Assembly: GCA_029339505.1 (NCBI GenBank)
Contig: JAQISU010000166.1
Coordinates: 6,853,501 to 6,917,500, forward strand
DNA: 64,000 bases
Direction of reading: 5' to 3'
Source: Unio delphinus
Taxonomy: Eukaryota; Mollusca; Bivalvia; Unionida; Unionidae
Part shown: one piece after another, positions 43,001 through 50,602 of the stretch
Layout: the number at the start of each line of letters is the position of its first letter
Numbering within the stretch: position 1 is the first letter of the stretch
The notes under the pieces: generated by a model
Told to the model about the DNA's origin: nothing
Databases searched by the model: none
The model's input: only the letters and a program-made list of their open reading frames with translations
Program-made: the position numbers and the translations under genes

Positions 43001-46000
43001 AGCAACATCAAACCACTGATGAAGGTTTGTATACATTTCTACATTCATTCAACATAATGTATTTTTATTCCAATAGTAGATATCACAACTGAAATACACA
43101 TACATGCATACATATTGTATTGTATTTCATCATTACATTAATCTGATAATTGTAAAAATAAAAAAGCCCATACTTTATTCATGAATTAAATTGTAATAAA
43201 AGCCACTAATATGTGTATATCATATACACATAAAAACAGATATCCATAACCACAAAACTCCAATCTATCATATCTCCATACATAAAATTTGATAAATCTA
43301 AATATTAAATTCATGAATATGTAAAATGTAAATTGTAATGCATACCTTTTCATAATAATAATATTAAAATAAGTTTAACTTTTCATTCACTGATCCAGTT
43401 TTAAGTTTGATTAAAAAAAGGGACACCACAAGGCCAAGCAGTATCTGCCTTCAAAGCCAATCAAGTGGGGCCTAGAAGTATGGATGCGCTGTTATAGTTT
43501 GTCTGGTTTCTGTCACCAGTTTGAGTTTTACCAGGGAAAGGAAGATAAAGATGAAGTGAATGAGAGCATGAAGCATATTAGATATCGAGTTGTGCAAAAG
43601 CTTACTATGCCTTTGAGAGGAGAATTTTATCATGTATATTTTGGAAATGATGGAGATGTATTTTTCATTTTATTATAAATATTTGCATAATAAATAGTGG
43701 AAAGTCATCCTGAGAGTCAGGAAAGAAGAAAACGATTCAGACAGTTAGATTTTCGAATTAATTTGGCAAAGCAGCTCATAGGAAGTTTCAAGAGCAGGAA
43801 GGTTGCCATGCATCAAACATCTGTAGCCCCAGCGACACAGGACAATATTGATACACACAGACTGCTGACACTTAAAAGGAAAAAAATCCACTTGCAAATA
43901 CTGTACCAAGCATGGAGAAAAGAGATGTAAAGAAACCAAATGTGGCTGACTCATTTGCAACGTCCATCTATGCTGCATAGAATGTCGCAGCTTGTTTCAT
44001 CAAAGCATGTTCAATGTAGAGGAGTAGCTGTAATGCGCTCTAAAACAATTGTTTTTTTCTTCAAATTGTCATGTTTGTTTTGTATTGTTCCTTAACCAAA
44101 AACTCTGAGAAGTGATTTTCTAAATAATTGATACACTGTATTTATATTCGATATCAGCTCTTCAATGAAATTAAACATAATTAGGTAAGATCATTATTTT
44201 TCTCTTACATACATACATACATGCATAGCCCTACTAGATTTACATATCATTAACCACAACTGTAATGAGAAATAAGGAGAACTTGCTATGAAATATTTTT
44301 AATAACCTTTAATAAGCCCATGTCTGGAAAGCAGGCCAAGTAAATGAATGACTGTACAATATGTTTGTTTTATTTTTTGGTTGTTTTTTTTTAAAAGGCC
44401 ATTCAATTCTGATTGAAAAATCAAGATTAGTGAAATTAGTCGAGCATAATTTGTATGAATAATTTCAAGCTACGAAGTTTTAATAACATCAAAACTTTGA
44501 TGATTAATTGCATTGTGCATTGTTGTTGACAAAACAGTACCTAAGTTTTTCATCAATGATACAATGAATCATTAAAGTCCATCCTTGCATGAAATAAAGT
44601 CATATATCCAACTGAATCACATTTCGGCCAAGAGTAAAATGGCGCCACGCATGACATGTGGGTGCATCTATTTTTAGAAACAGGGATTTTTATAAAATGA
44701 CCATACACGTTTAAACTAAGTTTAAAAGAATATATTGATAACTATGGGTTGTAATAATTAGTATGCACTGGTACTATTATTTTCTTTTTGATCGATCTGA
44801 GTTTCTTGGCTATGAATAGTTATTATCATTACAAAAATAAGTGATATAAGAAAACAACCATGATGGTGACCCAATAAACCACATTGAATTAGCCAACATC
44901 GCATTGTTTAATATATTAAGGACTATTTTTTTTTTAAATAGCTAAATATTTAATCACATAATGTTTATATCATGTTTCTTATGGATTTCTAATATGCCTT
45001 CATTTATGGGCCAAATGAATTACAATTACAGCCTGTCTAATGAACAAGCACTGACTAGATATCATGATGTCCGCCATTATTGTGTCTGCCTCTTGTCAGG
45101 TTCACTTGTGACTTTATCTGATATTACGAAAAATGTAACATTAACATGGCTGTGAAAAGTTTCAGTTAAATATTTTCAAAAATGTTACCAAATATGCTAA
45201 TTAAATACATACTGGCATTTACATATTGATGTTTAAAGTTTCGAAGCACAAATTGATGTGATTAAAACAATAAACAAAGCAATTTCTATATTGGTAGTAG
45301 TTGTTTTTTTAATGAAGAAATGATAAAAACTAACAACTTAAGATAATCTGGCATTTATAACAAATACTAACTTGCGGTGGAAATGGTTACCGTATTTTCC
45401 GCCCTATAAGTCGCTCCGGGGTATAAGTCGCGGGAGGGGGAAATCCAGATAATTTTGGAAAATTCAACAGATAAGTCGCTCCTGCGTATAAGTCGCTCCT
45501 GCGCACTTACCGTAATCACGATTTTGATACTGCCGGCCATTGCATACGACTTAGTAATTCCAACAACGTGTAAGTATATTCTTGTTTGAAATTTTAAAAA
45601 TAGAAATATAAGCAAATAAGATTTATAAATAATGTTTATTAAGTAAATAATAGCGTCACTACACGATTTCCGTTTTCTTTCGCAAATGCTATGACGTTTA
45701 ACTTAAATTCTGCATCATAACTTTTTCGCGTGGTAGTTGTTGGTGCCATGATTAAACTGTATTGACTTACGCTAACATAACAATTTTAAATCATACAACG
45801 TTATTGTGAAACTATCTTTTTTTAATGCTCCATGGCATGAACGGTCCGTATTTATATACCGGTCAATTCCACAACCCGAGCGAACTTCAAAGGCACTTTA
45901 TAAAACAAATGAAGTTGTTCGCCAGCCTTCCAGTTTTTTTTATTAATTACTTTGAAGTTCTCTCAATGAAGCCAGTCTCGGTATTCCGGTCAATTTCCAC

Positions 46001-48948
46001 AACCCGAGCGAACTTCAAAGGCACTTTATAAAACAAATGAAGTTGTTCGCCAGCCTTCCAGTTTTTTTTATTAATTACTTTGAAGTTCTCTCAATGAAGC
46101 CAGTCTCGGTATTCCGGTCAATTTCCACAACCCGAGCAAACTTCAAAGGCACTTTATAAAACAACTGAAGTTGTCCGCCAGCCTTCCAGTTTTTTTTATT
46201 AATTACTTTGAAGTTCTCTCAATGAAGCCAGTCTCGGTATTCCGGTCAATTTCCACAACCCGAGCGAACTTCAAAGGCACTTTATAAAACAATTGAGGTT
46301 GTCCGCCAGTCTTCCAGTTTTTTTTTATTAATTACTTTGAAGTTCTCTCAATGAAGCCAGTCTCGGTATTCCGGTCAATTCCACACCAAGAGCGAACTTC
46401 AAAGGCATTTTATACGACAACTGAAATTGTTCGCCAGCCTTCCAGTTATTTTTATTAATTACTTTGGAGTTCTCTCAATGAAGCCAGTTTCGGGTTAATC
46501 CAGAGTTTTTTTTATAAACTATTGAAGTAAATTATGAAGCGTTACCGGTACATTTAAATACATATATTGTAGCAACATCTGACCAACACTTTGCTTGAAG
46601 CACGTGGTGAATAATAAAAGGAAAACAATGGCAATCGTAATTTCAATATTTTTTTAATTAATAACAACAAATTTTAACACATATATATTATAACTAAATA
46701 ATATTTGATTATTTAATTTGATATTCTTGTAGTCTAATACTTACGTGTATGTAAGTTTCGAGCAATTGGCTTGCCGGTATACCGTAGATGCATTCGCTAT
46801 AACACAGCATCACTGCGCATCAGTCATATCGGTCGTTAAAAAAATTTATTTATCGTATAAGTCGCTCCTGCGTATAAGTCGCACACGTCATTTGAAAGAA
46901 AAAAAACGAAAAAAAGTAGCGACTTATACCCCGGAAAATACGGTAGGTTATTTCTGAGGCTATTCCATCTATGTGATAATATAATTTTTTGATGATGACA
47001 TTGCTTTACAGTTTATGTGGGGTTTTTTATGGGGAGAAAGGGTGTGATGTCATGAACGTCATATGGGAGGCAAAGGTAATATGGTTTGATTTTTATATGG
47101 GGAGTAAAGGGTTAAAGAAGTCATCTTGTTATTTTTTATAACAACTGCTCTAGAGAAATAGAAATGGAGAATAAATTGCCTTACTATATAACAAATAAAA
47201 AATAAGTCTGATTTACAAAAACCAAAACCTTTATTTAATTAGTGTATATTAAAATTCATATTAAAATACTGAAGCCAGGTAGATTACAGAGGAATGGCCT
47301 TTTGCCATTTTAAAAAAAGAAAAAACCCACAAGATTAATAAAGTCAATCATCCTGGCATAAGAGAATGTCACACTCTATGAGTTAAGTGTTATTATTAAC
47401 AGGTGAATGTTGATCAGGCTGACTAGAATTTCTCTTGAATGAAAAAGTTTTTTTTGAAGAATATTGATAATTTTTGTAAAAAAAAATGTCCATATGATCT
47501 ATCACAAGTTTGTTTACCATTTGTTGTTATCAGTTAATACACAAGCTTTGAGGGGGGGGGGTCTTCAATGTTAATAACCAATTACCTGAGAGAGAGCAAT
47601 CTGGTAGAAATTTAAATGTACAAACTGGTGCTGGTAGATCACAGAATAAGTTTTGGGAAACAACCTTTCAAACAACTGAATTCTTTAGTAAACATCGCCC
47701 AACTCTTATATTTCTATAATAGCTGACTGAGTATGAATTTCTTTTCGGACAGTGAAAATGCTCAGTACTCGAGAGATGGCATGTGCCAAGCAATGTAAGT
47801 GATGCAAAGGATCCAAGTCATTAATATTTATAAAAATTTACATGCAATGGAAATTGACCCCATTCATTTTTTATTTCACATCAGCCATTAAAGAGTTGCA
47901 TTAAAAGTGAAGAATCATATATTGAGAGGTGTTCTAAAATGGATGTGTTCAGATAGTGCATAAAAGAGGTACATTAAAAGTGAGGAATCTTATATTGAGG
48001 TGTTCTAAAAAGAATGTGTTCTGATAGTTCATAAAAGCAAATACAAATAAGAATCAGATCATGTGAAATAAAATTAAAACTGGTTCTCATAAGTAAAACT
48101 AAACTGAAATAACAGAAGCAGCAATAATAAAACAAAATTTAGCAGTTTAAAATTGGATCTGTGATCATATATGCATTATTAAAAGGGAAAGTAATATACA
48201 GAGAGGCACTGCAGTCAGGGTCCACTGTATTAACACCTTTATCTCACTCAAAGGGTCTGCATACTATACCATGGTTTTGAGGCCTCGGCCTGATCAGTTT
48301 GCAGCTTCTCTCCTCCTTCCACCTCCATGGTACAGTAAACTATCTTGTTGGGGGCTAATGATTTTAAACCCTTCACTTCTATCACATGAACCTGTCAATG
48401 AAAGCAAGTAAAAACAAGTTATTACATTTCTAAGATAATATTGCAAAATCTGCATATTTTTCCAATTTCTCCAAAATATATGTTGATAAAATTAATCAGT
48501 CTTTTAAATTGGATAATGAATTTCTTTCTGACAAAGACATGTTGCAAGAAAAGAAATAATTATACTTCTAGAAATTATACTTTTTTTTGTTTCACTTTGA
48601 TAACGTGTTCAAATCAGGTATTTATTTCTAGGGGTTAAATGGCACAACAGTATTGGAAATGGAGGACCATTTTCTGGGGCCAGATATTTTGAAACAGACA
48701 CAGGAGTCCCTTCCAGAGATTGACACTCCACCGGTGTAAAAGAATTTTGAGGAATTCAAAAGGTTACCATCTATTTAACTGCAGAATGTTGAAACCAACT
48801 TTAATATTCTTCATCTTGAACAAGATTTTCAAATTAGGAGCAACAACAAAATGGTTTTGAAGATGGATGCCATGTTAACCATATTCAAAATCAGATCAAT
48901 ACCATTTCCATTTAGTAACTAGACATCATAATAAGTGTCTTGACTTAA

Positions 48949-48980
<32 letters not shown>

Positions 48981-50537
48981 AACAGCAAAAAGAAACAATG
49001 GAAAAGCTTCCAAACAAACAAAAGCAAAAAGAATAATAACATAAAAAAGAAAAGAATAAATGTAAAGATGATAAAATTCTGTCAGCTATAAAACAAAGTT
49101 CAAGGAAAAAAATTTTTTTAAAAATAAAATACATTTCCATAACTTTGATGGTTTCATTAAATCTGAGTGGATGGATCAATGGTAAAACAAAAAAGGAGAC
49201 TACTATTGGGTCCCATATCTTAATGCAAAACCCTAATAATCCAAAATTGTACTATACCAAACACATGAAGTAAGATCTTTTTCTATTATCAGCTATGACA
49301 AACAAAATCAACAATGTAATTAATAAAATCAATGAACTTTTCTTATTAAAAGAATTTAAATGCACTGTTTTTCTAATCAAATAAAAAGTGTGAAATCAAA
49401 GTGACATAATGACCCATTTCTTAGCATTTTCCATAGCACTGTATTGACTGGATCCGACTAGTGATAGCTAATGAGACATTGTTGATAGATCCTACGGTCA
49501 ATGAAAAATAATGAATTGGAATTAATGTTTAACTAATTTATGACTTGTGATAGATAGGAATCAGTGATATATCCTATTGTCAATGAGTTAAAAATGATCT
49601 CGAATTAATGTTTAATTTAAATTTTATTTCATGACAAATGTAATTTTACTGAATAAGCTGCTTGCAATACCACAATTATTCTTAGAACAGTTTTGTTTGA
49701 AAATGTATACTCGTCTCAAACCAAGGAAAATGGCAACTTAGCTATATAAAAATGTTGAAGACAGGATGCTTGGTCCTAAATAGCATATTAAACAGCAGCC
49801 TAGGTTGAAATTCTTCAACAAATAATGGACAACTGATTGATAACTTCGTTATTTATTGGGAATGTATTGCGCTCTGTGCGTTTCTGTTTCATTTTCCCAA
49901 TATACTGCAATATGTAGGGCCTAACCGGAAATCGCCTCTGACATTCGCTTCGGCCGAATATCCAGTGTTTCGGTACTATTTGGAAGTATTCGCCTCGGCA
50001 AATAATATACACACAAATGGTTACAAGTAAAATAATTCAATAAACATTGAACTTTAAAAAAAAAAGTTTTTAATACATAATAATTTTAGTTAATAAGAAC
50101 AATTTTCATCTTATAGGCGATATATACGGTATACGGTACACGAAAAGTTTAAGCTTCATATACAATAATGAAACAAACGGTACTCTCCGGAGTTGTACCT
50201 ACTATTCAGTTTGAATATGTATCCAGCAAATAGTACATCCAAATACTCTGATTCGGTACTCGGTGAAAATTATCTACTCGGTTAGGCCCTAGCAATATGC
50301 ACTGCAATACACTGCCAAAACAAGGCAAAATATTGCAGTACGATATTTCTGGTGATGCTCAACTCTATCTGGATCTAGGCATGTTGCACTTGGGTACATA
50401 TACTCACTGGATAAACACAGAAATAACTTACTGACTTGTAAGCCATATAAGCTTTATTTGTAAGGTGCTTGTAGGTCTACTTACACTTTGCATATGTAAT
50501 AAAGTGAAATGTAAGTCTGTATAAACTCACACACATG

Positions 50538-50602
<65 letters not shown>

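Larger units (their letters stand above)
41621..47111 (+). mobile_element. complete piggyBac-type transposon, TTAA duplication, perfect 15-bp TIRs
   Basis: TTAA at 41617-41620 and 47112-47115 flanks CCCTTTACTCCCCAT at the left and its exact reverse complement at the right (47097-47111). Subterminal ACCTTTGC and CCCAT words recur on both sides. A piggyBac transposase remnant lies on the plus strand at 42204-43930 and a second inverted-repeat element is nested at 45390-46943. The element sits inside a CADPS intron, opposite in orientation to the gene. TTAA duplication plus these ends is diagnostic of piggyBac; the element appears inactive. Confidence 0.93.
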
